From NCBI GenBank assembly GCA_001512665.1, contig LFSF01000026.1, forward strand, positions 1 to 44,508: a stretch of 44,508 nt of DNA, written 5' to 3'. Each line of letters starts with the position of its first letter. Within the stretch, counting starts at the first letter, position 1. The position numbers and the translations under genes are program-made. The notes beneath the pieces were generated by a model that worked only from the letters and a program-made list of their open reading frames with translations, did no database searches and was not told the DNA's origin. The DNA comes from Clostridiales bacterium DTU073. Lineage in GTDB: Bacteria; Bacillota; Peptococcia; DRI-13; DTU073. Shown piece after piece: positions 9,512-18,741 of this stretch.

Positions 9512-10471
9512 CTACAAAATAATCTTAACCGCTAAAACAGCAAAGATTGCTGCAGCCGTCCAAAAAGTAAACACAACCCGTCGCTCACTCCATCCTTTTA
9601 ATTCAAAATGATGATGAAGTGGACTCATTAAAAACAACCTGTTACCGGCGGTTGCTTTAAAATAAAGCACTTGCAAGATCACGGATAATGTTTCAATAAC
9701 AAATACCCCGCCTAAAATAATTAACAAAAGCTCCGTTTTAGTTAAAACAGCCAAGGCCCCTATAGCACCGCCTAAAGCCAGCGAACCTGTATCACCCATA
9801 AAAATACGAGCAGGATAAATATTAAAGAAGAGAAATCCTAATGTGCCTCCTAATAAGGCTGCACAAAAGATACTTACATCAGTAAGTCCCCATGTTTTGG
9901 TAATTAAAAAATAAGCCAGCAAGGTAAAAATTGTAACTCCGGCAGCTAAACCATCCAAACCGTCAGTTAGGTTTACTGCATTCACTACTCCTACCAGTAC
10001 AAAAATAGCAAAGGGAAAATAAAACCAGCCTAAATTAAATTTTAGTGCTGTTCCCGGAATCAAAAGCTCAGTTCCTCTGCCCAGATAGGTTACAGCTATA
10101 TAGGTGAAAACTCCCGCCAAAATAAGCTGTCCGAGCATTTTTTCGCGAGCCTTTAAGCCTAGCGGTCTTTTCATGATTATCTTGATAAAATCATCCAAAA
10201 AACCAATAATCCCAAATCCTAAAGTTATCAAAAAAAGCATTTGTAAACGAAAATCATATACTCCCGTAAAAATCAACCCTACAAATAAACCTAACAGAAT
10301 CATAACCCCGCCCATTGTAGGCGTTCCGGCCTTCTGTAAATGGGCTTTAGGTCCATCTGTACGTACATGCTGTCCAAATTTCAATTTACGTAAAAAAGAA
10401 ATCATGAAAGGTCCGCTAAGCAAACAAATTGCTACCGCAGAAAAAAACGCCCCAAAAAAATTCTGCAACAA
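9512..10471 (-). CDS. mraY: Phospho-N-acetylmuramoyl-pentapeptide transferase MraY
   Basis: Integral membrane enzyme that moves phospho-MurNAc-pentapeptide from UDP to undecaprenyl phosphate, giving lipid I. The 319-residue, roughly ten-helix protein contains the substrate-loop GTPTMGGVM near residue 50, the acidic motif FLDDFIK, NLTDGLDGLAAG, FMGDTGSLALGG and the histidine-rich LMSPLHHHFELKGW loop. All are diagnostic for MraY rather than for WecA-type relatives. It is followed by murD and preceded by murF with short gaps. Confidence 0.97.
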   Translation of the reverse strand: MLQNFFGAFFSAVAICLLSGPFMISFLRKLKFGQHVRTDGPKAHLQKAGTPTMGGVMILLGLFVGLIFTGVYDFRLQMLFLITLGFGIIGFLDDFIKIIMKRPLGLKAREKMLGQLILAGVFTYIAVTYLGRGTELLIPGTALKFNLGWFYFPFAIFVLVGVVNAVNLTDGLDGLAAGVTIFTLLAYFLITKTWGLTDVSIFCAALLGGTLGFLFFNIYPARIFMGDTGSLALGGAIGALAVLTKTELLLIILGGVFVIETLSVILQVLYFKATAGNRLFLMSPLHHHFELKGWSERRVVFTFWTAAAIFAVLAVKIIL

Positions 10472-10487
10472 AATAACCTCCTCTATC

Positions 10488-11888
10488 CTAAGAAGAAACT
10501 AATCTTACGATGATTTCCTCCATTTTTACACCGCGAGAACCTTTTACAAGTATAACATCTCCGGACTGCATAATCTCTTGTAAGTAAAAAAAAGCCTCTT
10601 CATTATTTAAGCATCTATGCACTCTTTCCGGATTCATTCCGGCTGCCTCGGCACCCCGAGCAATAATCTCCCCTAATTTACCTACTGTAATAAGATATGC
10701 TAATCCTTTTTCTTTGACCAACCTGCCAACAAAAAGATGTCCCTCCTCTGTAAAATCACCCAGCTCATACATATCACCTAATACCGCAATAGCACGTTTA
10801 CCGACAGCAGCTTCCTGCAACACCTCTAACGCCGAGCACATCGAATCCGGGTTAGCATTATAAGCATCATTAATAACTTGTACATCTTTTGATTTTATTT
10901 GTTCAAATTCCAAACGCATCTTGGGAAGTGTGACCTTGGCTAAGCCGGCACAAATTTCTGCCCAGGTGAGTCCTAAATGCTTACCAATCCCCGCCGCCGC
11001 CAGAGCATTTAAAATATTATGTCTTCCGGGTAATGGCAAATGGATTTCCCCCACCGCTTCCCTACGATAAACAAGGTCAAAATCAATCCCCTTTTCTCCT
11101 AATAAACGAGGCTCCAGAGCACAAATATCTGCAGAACCGTTTAAACCAAACCAGAGTGTAGCACACCGTATATTAGAAAGCCAAGGACGGAGAATGTTTT
11201 TCGACGCGGCAGGTAAAACAATACCTCCCCTCGCCGGAAGATGAGCAATAAGCTCTGCTTTGGTCTGAGCAATTTTTTCTTGTGAACCTAACAATTCCTG
11301 ATGGGTATGTCCTATATTCGTAATTACCCCGTAATCAGGCTGACTAATCCGACAAAGAAAGTCAATTTCCCCTAATCCTCTCATCCCCATTTCCACAACA
11401 ACAAACCGGTGTTCTTGTTTTACCGCTAAAAGAGACAAGGGTAAACCAAGCTCATTATTATGATTTTCCATTGTTTTCAATACCGGTCCTTTTTCTTGCA
11501 AAATTGCCGCTACCATCTCTTTAGTACTGGTTTTTCCCGTACTTCCGGTTACCGCAATCACAGCTCCGGTAAATATTTGGCGTTGTGCAGCAGCCAGCTG
11601 TTGCAAAGCTTTTACTGTATCTTCAACTACCAATAAAGGAAAATCAGTAAAAGTAACGTCCGAAGGGATATAATTAACAACTGCTCCAACTGCCCCTTTT
11701 TCTCTGGCCTCTTTTAAAAAGCGATGTCCATCAGTATTTTCCCCTTTGAGGGCAAAAAAGAGGTCACCTTGCTGCAGGTTCCTCGTATCAATACATGCTC
11801 CTGTTGGTTTCGACAACTTGCCGGATGCAGATGTGTGTAATTTTCCCTGAACGGCAGATGCTATCTTTTCCCAAGTAAGCCCAAACAT
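10488..11888 (-). CDS. murF: UDP-N-acetylmuramoyl-tripeptide--D-alanyl-D-alanine ligase MurF
   Basis: Adds the D-Ala-D-Ala dipeptide to complete the UDP-MurNAc-pentapeptide. The 466-residue product has the N-terminal CIDTRNLQQGDLFFALKGENTDGH segment (seen as DTRNLQQGDLFFAL), the ATP loop VTGSTGKTSTKEM, MGMRGLGEI in the centre and VINDAYNANPDSM in the C-terminal domain; the last is typical of MurF. It stands 16 bp before mraY and 25 bp after murE, consistent with co-transcription. Confidence 0.97.
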   Translation of the reverse strand: MFGLTWEKIASAVQGKLHTSASGKLSKPTGACIDTRNLQQGDLFFALKGENTDGHRFLKEAREKGAVGAVVNYIPSDVTFTDFPLLVVEDTVKALQQLAAAQRQIFTGAVIAVTGSTGKTSTKEMVAAILQEKGPVLKTMENHNNELGLPLSLLAVKQEHRFVVVEMGMRGLGEIDFLCRISQPDYGVITNIGHTHQELLGSQEKIAQTKAELIAHLPARGGIVLPAASKNILRPWLSNIRCATLWFGLNGSADICALEPRLLGEKGIDFDLVYRREAVGEIHLPLPGRHNILNALAAAGIGKHLGLTWAEICAGLAKVTLPKMRLEFEQIKSKDVQVINDAYNANPDSMCSALEVLQEAAVGKRAIAVLGDMYELGDFTEEGHLFVGRLVKEKGLAYLITVGKLGEIIARGAEAAGMNPERVHRCLNNEEAFFYLQEIMQSGDVILVKGSRGVKMEEIIVRLVSS

Positions 11889-11913
11889 ATGATTATCTTC
11901 CTCCCTAGTCTTT

Positions 11914-13419
11914 CTATTTCTCTTTCCACTTCCCTGCCTGGCGTAAAGCCTCTTGGGCTACTTCACGATCATCAAAAGGAAGCACCTGCTTACCAATTAA
12001 TTGATAGTCTTCATGACCTTTACCGGCAATAATGATTATATCATCAGGCAGTGCCTCTTGAACAGCTCTAAAAATAGCCTCACGGCGGTCTGTAATCCGC
12101 AAATAAGGTTTAGCTATAGCTCCCTTCTCTAATCCCGGAATAATCTCGTCAATGATCGCCTCAGGATCTTCACAACGGGGGTTATCAGAGGTAACGATAA
12201 CTAAATCCGAATATCTGCCGGCCACTTCCCCCATGACCGGTCGTTTAGTTCTATCTCTTTCCCCACCGCAGCCAAACACCGTAATAATTCGACCCCGTGC
12301 AAACTCTTTGGCCGTTTTAAGGCAGTTCTCCAAGCTATCCGGTGTATGAGAATAATCAACGATTACAGTGTAATCATTACCCCCATTAATACTCTCAAAC
12401 CGACCGGGTATCCCCGTTATTTTCTCCAAAGAAGCAATAATTCCTTCTATAGAAATACCTTCAACCAAACCAACCGCAATTGCTGCTAAAGAATTATAAA
12501 CATTAAACAAACCTGTCAATTTTAATTTTACCGGTATTTGCCTATCTGTATACTTTAAATTAAACTTTACACCCGCAGAGGAAACTTCAATTTTCTCTGC
12601 TTTTACATCAGCTTCATGTTCTATACCATAAGTAATAATAGGTACCCTGGTCATTTCCGCCAGATATTGAACATAGGGATCATCAGCATTAAGTATGGCA
12701 AATTTCCGTCTTGTCTTCTGGGTATTACATCCCAAACTGCTAAATAATTTTCCTTTAGCCAAGAGATAACTTTCCATATCTTCATGAAAATCCAGATGTT
12801 CCTGGGATAAATTAGTAAATACCGCTATATCAAAGTCTGTACCTCTTACGCGCTGCATTTCCAAAGCATGAGAGCTTACCTCCATTACTCCGTAATCAGC
12901 TCCTTCAGATAAAAACAGCTTAAACAACTTCTGAAGGTTATGAGCTTCCGGAGTTGTATGTGAAACCGGCAAAACTTTCTTTCCTATTCTGTTTTCAATC
13001 GTCCCGACTAATCCCGGCAGATGGCCGGCATCTTCTAAAATGGCTGCAATTAGATTTGTGGTCGTTGTTTTCCCGTTAGTTCCGGTTACCCCGATTATAT
13101 TTAAACGTTGACTAGGAAAACCATATAATGCGGCACTTAAATCCGCCAATGCTTTTCTACTGTTAGGGACTTGCACCCAGGTATACTCCTCGGACCGATA
13201 ACTACTATTCTCAATAATGGTCGCCACCGCCTTCTTCTTAATTGCTTCCTTAATAAACTGATGTCCGTCTGTCTTCAATCCTGGAATAGCCACAAACAAA
13301 GTATGTGACTTTATCTCCCGCGAGTCATTTGTTAAATCTGATATATTCACATCCAAGTTTCCACCGGAAGCCAAAACTTTTGTATGTTTGATTAACTCTT
13401 TTAAAATCAAAGGGATCAT
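11914..13419 (-). CDS. murE: UDP-N-acetylmuramoyl-L-alanyl-D-glutamate--2,6-diaminopimelate ligase MurE
   Basis: Adds the third stem-peptide residue. The 501-residue protein carries VTGTNGKTTTTNL, EVSSHALEMQRV, NLSQEHLDFH and, around residue 410, the motif DNPRCEDP. DNPR at this point is the established signature of meso-diaminopimelate-specific MurE enzymes, as opposed to lysine-adding ones, so the wall is predicted to be DAP-type. Gene order PBP-murE-murF is the Firmicutes norm. Confidence 0.96.
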   Translation of the reverse strand: MIPLILKELIKHTKVLASGGNLDVNISDLTNDSREIKSHTLFVAIPGLKTDGHQFIKEAIKKKAVATIIENSSYRSEEYTWVQVPNSRKALADLSAALYGFPSQRLNIIGVTGTNGKTTTTNLIAAILEDAGHLPGLVGTIENRIGKKVLPVSHTTPEAHNLQKLFKLFLSEGADYGVMEVSSHALEMQRVRGTDFDIAVFTNLSQEHLDFHEDMESYLLAKGKLFSSLGCNTQKTRRKFAILNADDPYVQYLAEMTRVPIITYGIEHEADVKAEKIEVSSAGVKFNLKYTDRQIPVKLKLTGLFNVYNSLAAIAVGLVEGISIEGIIASLEKITGIPGRFESINGGNDYTVIVDYSHTPDSLENCLKTAKEFARGRIITVFGCGGERDRTKRPVMGEVAGRYSDLVIVTSDNPRCEDPEAIIDEIIPGLEKGAIAKPYLRITDRREAIFRAVQEALPDDIIIIAGKGHEDYQLIGKQVLPFDDREVAQEALRQAGKWKEK

Positions 13420-13448
13420 CCTTTCTTAGATTTAGACATTTCAGATAA

Positions 13449-15623
13449 TCAAGGTCCTATCGGTTGTAGAACATCTTCTGTTTGTGCTTCCATATATAAT
13501 GTAATGACATTTCCTACCGGTATTTGTTGACCTGGTTCCGGCTCTTGCCTGACCACTATGCCGCTGCCTAGAATATTAAAATTCAAATTTAACATTCCGG
13601 CTTCTTCTTTTACTTCGGCAATGTTTTTCCCTGTGAAATCTGGCACAACAACCGTTTCAGGATTAGACCCTTCCGCAGGAACACTGGTATATAAAACAAC
13701 TTTACTGTTTTCTGCAACTTTCGTCCCCGCAAAAGGTAATTGTGCTTTGACTTTAGTGCCGTCACCTAAAACTTCGGCTATTAATTTCTTACTGCTTAGT
13801 ATTTTTACAGCGTCATCAAGATCTTTATCAACTAAATCAGGTAACACCAAAGTGTTTAGATCGCTACCTGCTATCTTTTCAGGTTCAATTTGTGCAGGCA
13901 CCTGCAAATAACGTAAAGAGTCCCGGATAATATCTCTAAAAGCAGGGGCTGCCACTTGTCCCCCATAATATACACCCTGAGGAGAATCTACAATTACCAA
14001 ACAAACCAACCTAGGATCATTGACCGGAGCAACTCCTAAAAAAGAAGCAATATATTCACTGGTAGAGTATCCCCCGCCGGGAAGAATTTTCTGAGCTGTA
14101 CCTGTTTTCCCCCCTACCCGATAACCTTCCACATAGGCATTTCTTCCGGTTCCCTCACTGACTACAGATTCCAAAATACTCATCACCTGGCGCGCTGTTT
14201 CCGGCGAAATTACCTGCCGCACAACTTCAGGCTCAATCTTACGTACAAGGTTACCCTCTCTATCCCTAATTTCTTGCACGATTTGTGGTTTCATTAATTT
14301 ACCTTCGTTAGCCATCGCAGCAAAAGCTGTAATTAATTGAATCGGGGTTACAGCATTAGCTTGCCCAAAAGACATCATCGCTAAATCAATTTCCTTAGCC
14401 CTTTCTTTGCCTACTAAAATTCCTGTAGCCTCTCCCGGCAACTCAATTCCGGTTTTTTTACCAAATCCAAAGCCATACAAGTAACGATAAAATACATCCA
14501 TCCCTTCCCGCAATCCGACCGTAATAAAAACAGGATTGCAGGAATTTTGTACTCCTTCAATAAAGCTCTGACTGCCATGTGACGCCTTCCAGCATCTTAC
14601 TTTTCTATTCGCAACCTGAATAAAACCGCCACAATAGAACCTGTCATTAATATCAACTACTCCTTCATCTAAGGCACCCGACATCGTTACCGTTTTAAAC
14701 GTCGAGCCGGGTTCATAAGCATCAGAAATTAAGAAATTTCTCCAAAAAGATTGATCAACTTCATTGAATTTATTCGGGTCATAGGTCGGTCGCACCCCCA
14801 TTGCGAGAATACGCCCTGTTTTAGGTTCCATCACAATAGCCCCGGTTTTTTTAGGCTTATGCAAACTCATGATTTCATCTAGTTCGCGTTCAAGAATATA
14901 TTGAATAGTCTCATCGATAGTGAGATAAATACTATCTCCATCCTCAGGAGGGATGTATTTATGTAAAGCATCCGGAATTTCTTGTCCTTTATTATCATAT
15001 TCCACCATAATGGTCCCGGAATTCCCGCTCAACACCTCATCATATGTCTTCTCTATCCCGTTTAAGCCCTGATGATCAATTCCGGTAAAACCTAAAACAT
15101 TAGCTAACAATTGCTCCTTGGGATAAAAACGTTCCGGCTCCTCTACTGAATTTATGCCGGGAAGTCCTTGCGTCTCCGCAAATTCCGAAGTCGCCGGTAA
15201 ATTCAAAGACTTCAGTATTTTTGCTTTCTCTTCAGGCACATGACGTTTTATCCAAACAAAAGCCTGATTTTTTGTAATCAATTCCAAAACTTTTTCTTCC
15301 TCTAACTCTAAAACTTCGGCAATTTTTTGTGCTATTTCTTTTTCCCTCTTAGATCTTTTCACTTCAGCAGGATTTGCATAAAAAGAGTCTGTACTAATGC
15401 TAATAGCCAGGGGTTTCCCCTTGGCATCATAAATTACTCCTCGTTTAGCTTTAACCTCAACATTACGAAAACGTACAGCATAAGCTTTTTGTCGTAACTC
15501 TTCTCCCCTAACCAACTGCACCCAAACCAAACGTGCGGTCAAAGCAAGCAACATCCCAGCCATTAAAAAAAAGATTAGGACAATCCTTTTTTTAGTTTTT
15601 ATTGTTAATGACAACCTACTCAC
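13449..15623 (-). CDS. spoVD: Class B penicillin-binding protein with PASTA domains (SpoVD/PBP2B/FtsI type)
   Basis: Membrane-anchored D,D-transpeptidase that crosslinks septal or spore-cortex peptidoglycan, partner of FtsW/SpoVE. After a single N-terminal helix (about residues 12-35) comes the dimerisation/pedestal region, then the transpeptidase domain with SxxK at S307 (GSTFK), SxN at 361-363 (SCN) and KTG at 506-508 (GKTGTA). Two C-terminal PASTA-like repeats start near VLPDLVDKDLDDA and VVPDFTGKNIAEV. Two PASTA repeats also fit PBP2B, so the symbol is tentative. The track start is a GTG; a TTG three codons later has better spacing to GAGGTG. The 5' end overlaps the ftsL stop region closely. 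Confidence 0.92.
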   Translation of the reverse strand: MSRLSLTIKTKKRIVLIFFLMAGMLLALTARLVWVQLVRGEELRQKAYAVRFRNVEVKAKRGVIYDAKGKPLAISISTDSFYANPAEVKRSKREKEIAQKIAEVLELEEEKVLELITKNQAFVWIKRHVPEEKAKILKSLNLPATSEFAETQGLPGINSVEEPERFYPKEQLLANVLGFTGIDHQGLNGIEKTYDEVLSGNSGTIMVEYDNKGQEIPDALHKYIPPEDGDSIYLTIDETIQYILERELDEIMSLHKPKKTGAIVMEPKTGRILAMGVRPTYDPNKFNEVDQSFWRNFLISDAYEPGSTFKTVTMSGALDEGVVDINDRFYCGGFIQVANRKVRCWKASHGSQSFIEGVQNSCNPVFITVGLREGMDVFYRYLYGFGFGKKTGIELPGEATGILVGKERAKEIDLAMMSFGQANAVTPIQLITAFAAMANEGKLMKPQIVQEIRDREGNLVRKIEPEVVRQVISPETARQVMSILESVVSEGTGRNAYVEGYRVGGKTGTAQKILPGGGYSTSEYIASFLGVAPVNDPRLVCLVIVDSPQGVYYGGQVAAPAFRDIIRDSLRYLQVPAQIEPEKIAGSDLNTLVLPDLVDKDLDDAVKILSSKKLIAEVLGDGTKVKAQLPFAGTKVAENSKVVLYTSVPAEGSNPETVVVPDFTGKNIAEVKEEAGMLNLNFNILGSGIVVRQEPEPGQQIPVGNVITLYMEAQTEDVLQPIGP

Positions 15624-15636
15624 CTCAAATGTCGTC

Positions 15637-16170
15637 CTATCCCTTTCCTATAATTTCCTTTAAGGCAAGCACTTCACAAAAGGCTTTAAAAATACTGTTT
15701 CTGCTGTCCTTTTCTGCTGAAGCCAATTGTGGTACACCTTGCTCATTATTCCCGGTGATACTTTGTTCATTTCCTCCCTTTTCAGTAAAAACATCGTTCA
15801 TAACCAGATAAGTTATCTGAGAGCTTTCCACCATTCCTAACTCATTTACAGCAATATTTTTAATTCTACTCAGTGATTTTTGACTGGCTATTTCTAACTT
15901 GATTTTTTCGATATTTTCCGCAAGAGCCATAGTTTCCTGTTTAACTTGACTTAATTCCCAATTTAAACAGGCAATTCTGGCTTTTATATTCGTAAAAGCC
16001 AATGCTGTAAGAAAAAAGCAAGAAATCAACAAAATACCTACAACGGTCTTATAGACAGAAGAGGGTTTATAGCTTCTTTTAATTACTGTTTGTTTCTTAC
16101 CTTGGGATAAACTGTCATGATAAGTTAAAAAATTTTCAGCACCCGCTGCTTTCTTTTGTGCTATTACCAA
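15637..16170 (-). CDS. ftsL: FtsL-like cell division protein
   Basis: Small bitopic protein expected to form the FtsL-DivIC-DivIB scaffold. In its 177 residues I see a basic cytoplasmic leader, one transmembrane helix at about 40-62 (TVVGILLISCFFLTALAF), then a heptad-like coiled coil to about residue 100 and a septum-initiator type ending (AVNELGMVESSQITYLV). The polar tail of about 50 residues after that is longer than usual for FtsL. Position between rsmH and the class B PBP is the standard ftsL slot. Sequence identity in this family is low, so the call leans on position and architecture. Confidence 0.85.
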   Translation of the reverse strand: MVIAQKKAAGAENFLTYHDSLSQGKKQTVIKRSYKPSSVYKTVVGILLISCFFLTALAFTNIKARIACLNWELSQVKQETMALAENIEKIKLEIASQKSLSRIKNIAVNELGMVESSQITYLVMNDVFTEKGGNEQSITGNNEQGVPQLASAEKDSRNSIFKAFCEVLALKEIIGKG

Positions 16171-16200
16171 GGTTATTCACACTTCCTCTCCTTTAGAACT

Positions 16201-17142
16201 TTAGTTAATTTTTTCAGCAACACGTAACTTTGCACTACGAGCTCTGGGATTTTTAGTTTTTTCCTCTGCAGAAGGAGTTACCGGCTTTCCGGTAAGAATC
16301 TTGATCATGGGTTTACGCTTGCAAACACAAACAGGTAAATCCTTCGGACAAATACAGCCTTGAGCCGCCTCTTTAAAGACGTTCTTAGTCATTCTGTCCT
16401 CTAACGAATGGAAAGTTATGACTGCCATTCTGCCACCCGGTTTTAAAATCTCCAAACCTTGTTTTAAGGCCGGAGCTAATATTTCCAATTCTTGATTCAC
16501 CGCTATCCTTAAGGCCTGAAAGGTACGCTTAGCCGGATGTGGTCCTTCTCTACGCGCACTCACGGGGACAGCCTTTTTGATAATCTCCACTAATTGACCT
16601 GTGGTTTTAATAGCCTGTTTTTCACGCTCCGCAGCGATAAATAAAGCAATTCTTTTCGCCCATTTTTCCTCACCGTACTCCCGGATAATTCTCGTCAGTT
16701 CTTCCGGAGAAGCCCTGTTTACTAAATCATAGGCAGTTAAATCTGTGCTTCTATCCATTCTCATGTCTAATACAGCGTCCTGCTGATAACTAAAACCCCT
16801 CTCTCCTTCATCTAATTGATAGGAGGAAACTCCTAAATCAAAAAGCACTCCATCAACTTGGTTATAAGGCGTTTCTTTTAAAATATTTCCTAATTCTTTG
16901 AAATTAGCATGAAAAATAATATAGTTGTCTTCCCCTAAGGTTTTTAAAACTTGACTTGCAGCTTCTATAGCCTCCACATCCTGATCTAAGGCTATTAATT
17001 TGCCCCCCGGTAAAATTCTTTCTAGGAGTGCTCTACTGTGACCGCCGCCGCCCAAAGTACAATCAACTATAACCATACCCGGTTGTGGCCGAAGATAAGT
17101 CGTTACCTCCTGAAGAAGAACGGGTGTATGTTGAAAACCCAT
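16201..17142 (-). CDS. rsmH: 16S rRNA (cytosine(1402)-N(4))-methyltransferase RsmH (MraW)
   Basis: SAM-dependent methyltransferase that modifies C1402 in the 16S rRNA decoding centre. The 313-residue protein begins with the conserved HTPVLLQEV, then the SAM-binding [35 protein letters not shown] and the late motif [14 protein letters not shown]. It lies 11 bp downstream of mraZ in the canonical mraZ-rsmH pair at the head of the dcw cluster. Confidence 0.97.
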   Translation of the reverse strand: MGFQHTPVLLQEVTTYLRPQPGMVIVDCTLGGGGHSRALLERILPGGKLIALDQDVEAIEAASQVLKTLGEDNYIIFHANFKELGNILKETPYNQVDGVLFDLGVSSYQLDEGERGFSYQQDAVLDMRMDRSTDLTAYDLVNRASPEELTRIIREYGEEKWAKRIALFIAAEREKQAIKTTGQLVEIIKKAVPVSARREGPHPAKRTFQALRIAVNQELEILAPALKQGLEILKPGGRMAVITFHSLEDRMTKNVFKEAAQGCICPKDLPVCVCKRKPMIKILTGKPVTPSAEEKTKNPRARSAKLRVAEKIN

Positions 17143-17153
17143 CTTTTGTCACC

Positions 17154-17591
17154 TCAAAATCCCAAATCAAAATCCACCATCTTCTCCGCTAATTCCTCAT
17201 AACTCTCTTCAGCCTTCTGACTATATACTTCCCAATTTTCCTTACTCCAAATTTCTATACGGGTGCCAACCCCAATCAAAACAATCTCTTTTTCCAGATG
17301 GGCATATTCTCTTAAATGACTGTTAAGTAAAATTCTGCCCTGTCTATCTACCTCACATTCCACCGCTCCACCAAAAAGAAAACGAGCAAAAGCTCTGGCA
17401 TTACTATTTGTAAAAGGGAGTCGCTTTAATTTCTCCTCTAAAACAGCCCATTCTTCCTTCGTATAAACAAAGAGACAGCCATCCAAACCCTTGGTAACCA
17501 TTAATCTTTCACCTAAGGCTCCCCGGAATTTAGCCGGCATACAAAAACGTCCTTTTTCATCCAATGTATGCTGATATTCCCCGGTAAACAT
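17154..17591 (-). CDS. mraZ: Transcriptional regulator MraZ
   Basis: DNA-binding protein with two tandem SpoVT/AbrB-like domains that forms rings and usually represses its own dcw operon. The 145-residue product starts MFTGEYQHTLDEKGR, typical of MraZ, and carries the second-domain counterpart ECEVDRQGRILL. It is the first gene of the cluster, has AGGTGAG before the ATG, and follows a striking tandem motif array that fits its known type of operator. Confidence 0.96.
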   Translation of the reverse strand: MFTGEYQHTLDEKGRFCMPAKFRGALGERLMVTKGLDGCLFVYTKEEWAVLEEKLKRLPFTNSNARAFARFLFGGAVECEVDRQGRILLNSHLREYAHLEKEIVLIGVGTRIEIWSKENWEVYSQKAEESYEELAEKMVDFDLGF

Positions 17592-17628
17592 GACTGTCTC
17601 ACCTCCGCCTTTAGAAAATTCTTATTCC

Positions 17629-17674
17629 CCACTTCTCCCCACTATATACCTCTTCACTCCACTCGCTACCACTT
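17629..17674 (-). promoter_or_regulatory. Probable MraZ operator: five 10-bp-period AGTGG-like boxes
   Basis: Read on the minus strand, AAGTGG, GAGTGG, AAGAGG, TAGTGG and AAGTGG start every 10 bp exactly, the middle copy being degenerate. MraZ is known to bind short GTGG/TGGG-like boxes repeated with 10-bp spacing upstream of mraZ. The array lies 38-83 bp before the mraZ ATG and just downstream of TAGAAT, a candidate -10 element with no good -35. Confidence 0.78.
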
Positions 17675-17710
17675 ATATTCTACCTTAAACAAAATTTTCC
17701 TTCTACTCTC

Positions 17711-17754
17711 TAAAAAAAATTAAAAAAATAACCCTCATTAAATCGAGAGTTATT
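17711..17754 (-). terminator. Rho-independent terminator after the M28/DnaI/DnaD operon
   Basis: On the minus strand a 10-bp stem (AATAACTCTC pairing with GAGGGTTATT, one G-U pair) with a loop of about 8 nt is followed by a T-rich run. It lies about 40 bp after the M28 peptidase stop codon and insulates the dcw cluster from the upstream operon. Confidence 0.85.
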
Positions 17755-17795
17755 TACTCTTTTTCCGATATTTTTTGTTCTACTATAAACCTGAA

Positions 17796-18737
17796 CTATT
17801 TTAAAATATCAATAAACAAAAGCACCAACTCCCGTAAAAGAGCTGTTCTTATCTCCTTTACTGTATCTAAAGGGGTATGGTTTTTTTCCAACCAATCAGG
17901 TGAAAGCAAAGTGAAACCAGGAATATTTTTCAAAGAAAAGGAGAAATGATCACTGCTATGTCCGGGATCTTTTTCCCAATTAATTTGCCAACCCGCCTCT
18001 TTTAATTGCTCAATAATTTCTTTAGTCATTTCATTTTCTTTATCTTGCCAACCTAGAAGCAATTTCTTACTTGTAAGATTACCAATAGAATCAAAATTAA
18101 TGATACATTTTATCTGCTCTAAAGGTATTGTAGGATGGGTACAAAAATATTTAGAACCTATTAACCCCTTTTCTTCCGAACCCCAAAAGGCAAAAAGCAA
18201 CGTTTTTTCCGGTTTTCTTTTTTGGGCTAAACCGGCGATGATTTCCAGCACTGCAGATACTCCGGAGGCATTATCGTTTGCACCCGGATAAAGCTGCCCA
18301 TTGATCACCCCTAAATGATCATAATGTGCACTTACAACAATAACTTCTCTTTTTCTACCTTCTAATATGCCTAAAACATTAGCACTGGCTCCTTTTTGCG
18401 TACTGCTTACCGGAACAAAGGTCATCCGCTCGCCAACCTTTCGCGGTGCATATTCCTTAAGTGGAAAGGTTTGAAAATATGTCCCACCCTCTCCAGCCGG
18501 CTTAAGCCCCCACTCTTGTAAAAGGTTAGCCAAATATAAAGCGGTTTCCGCTTCACCTTGCGTACCGCCTGCACGTCCGTCCATTTTTTCGCTGCATAAG
18601 ACCTGAAGGTGTGCCTTAATTCCTTGCTCAATATCCTGATTAAGCTGCCAGTCTCCTTGTGGTCCTTGTGTAGAGCAAGCAACAATAAAGAGCAGCAATA
18701 TACAGGCAAAACAAAATATGAAGAAAACCCTTCTCAA
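17796..18737 (-). CDS. M28-family zinc aminopeptidase, predicted lipoprotein
   Basis: Predicted extracytoplasmic zinc peptidase. The N-terminus is a lipoprotein signal (basic MRR, hydrophobic core, lipobox ending at Cys21: IVAC), so the protein should be anchored to the outer face of the membrane. The M28 metal ligands are in place: H138 (SAHYDHLG), D155 (GANDNASG), the catalytic Glu pair 188-189 (WGSEEKG), D216 (NFDSIGN) and H264 (SSDHFSF). Length 313 fits a bare catalytic domain with no PA insertion. Its start is 4 bp from the dnaI-like stop, so it is co-transcribed with primosome genes, with no obvious functional link. Substrate is unknown. Confidence 0.9.
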   Translation of the reverse strand: MRRVFFIFCFACILLLFIVACSTQGPQGDWQLNQDIEQGIKAHLQVLCSEKMDGRAGGTQGEAETALYLANLLQEWGLKPAGEGGTYFQTFPLKEYAPRKVGERMTFVPVSSTQKGASANVLGILEGRKREVIVVSAHYDHLGVINGQLYPGANDNASGVSAVLEIIAGLAQKRKPEKTLLFAFWGSEEKGLIGSKYFCTHPTIPLEQIKCIINFDSIGNLTSKKLLLGWQDKENEMTKEIIEQLKEAGWQINWEKDPGHSSDHFSFSLKNIPGFTLLSPDWLEKNHTPLDTVKEIRTALLRELVLLFIDILK

Positions 18738-18741
18738 CTTT

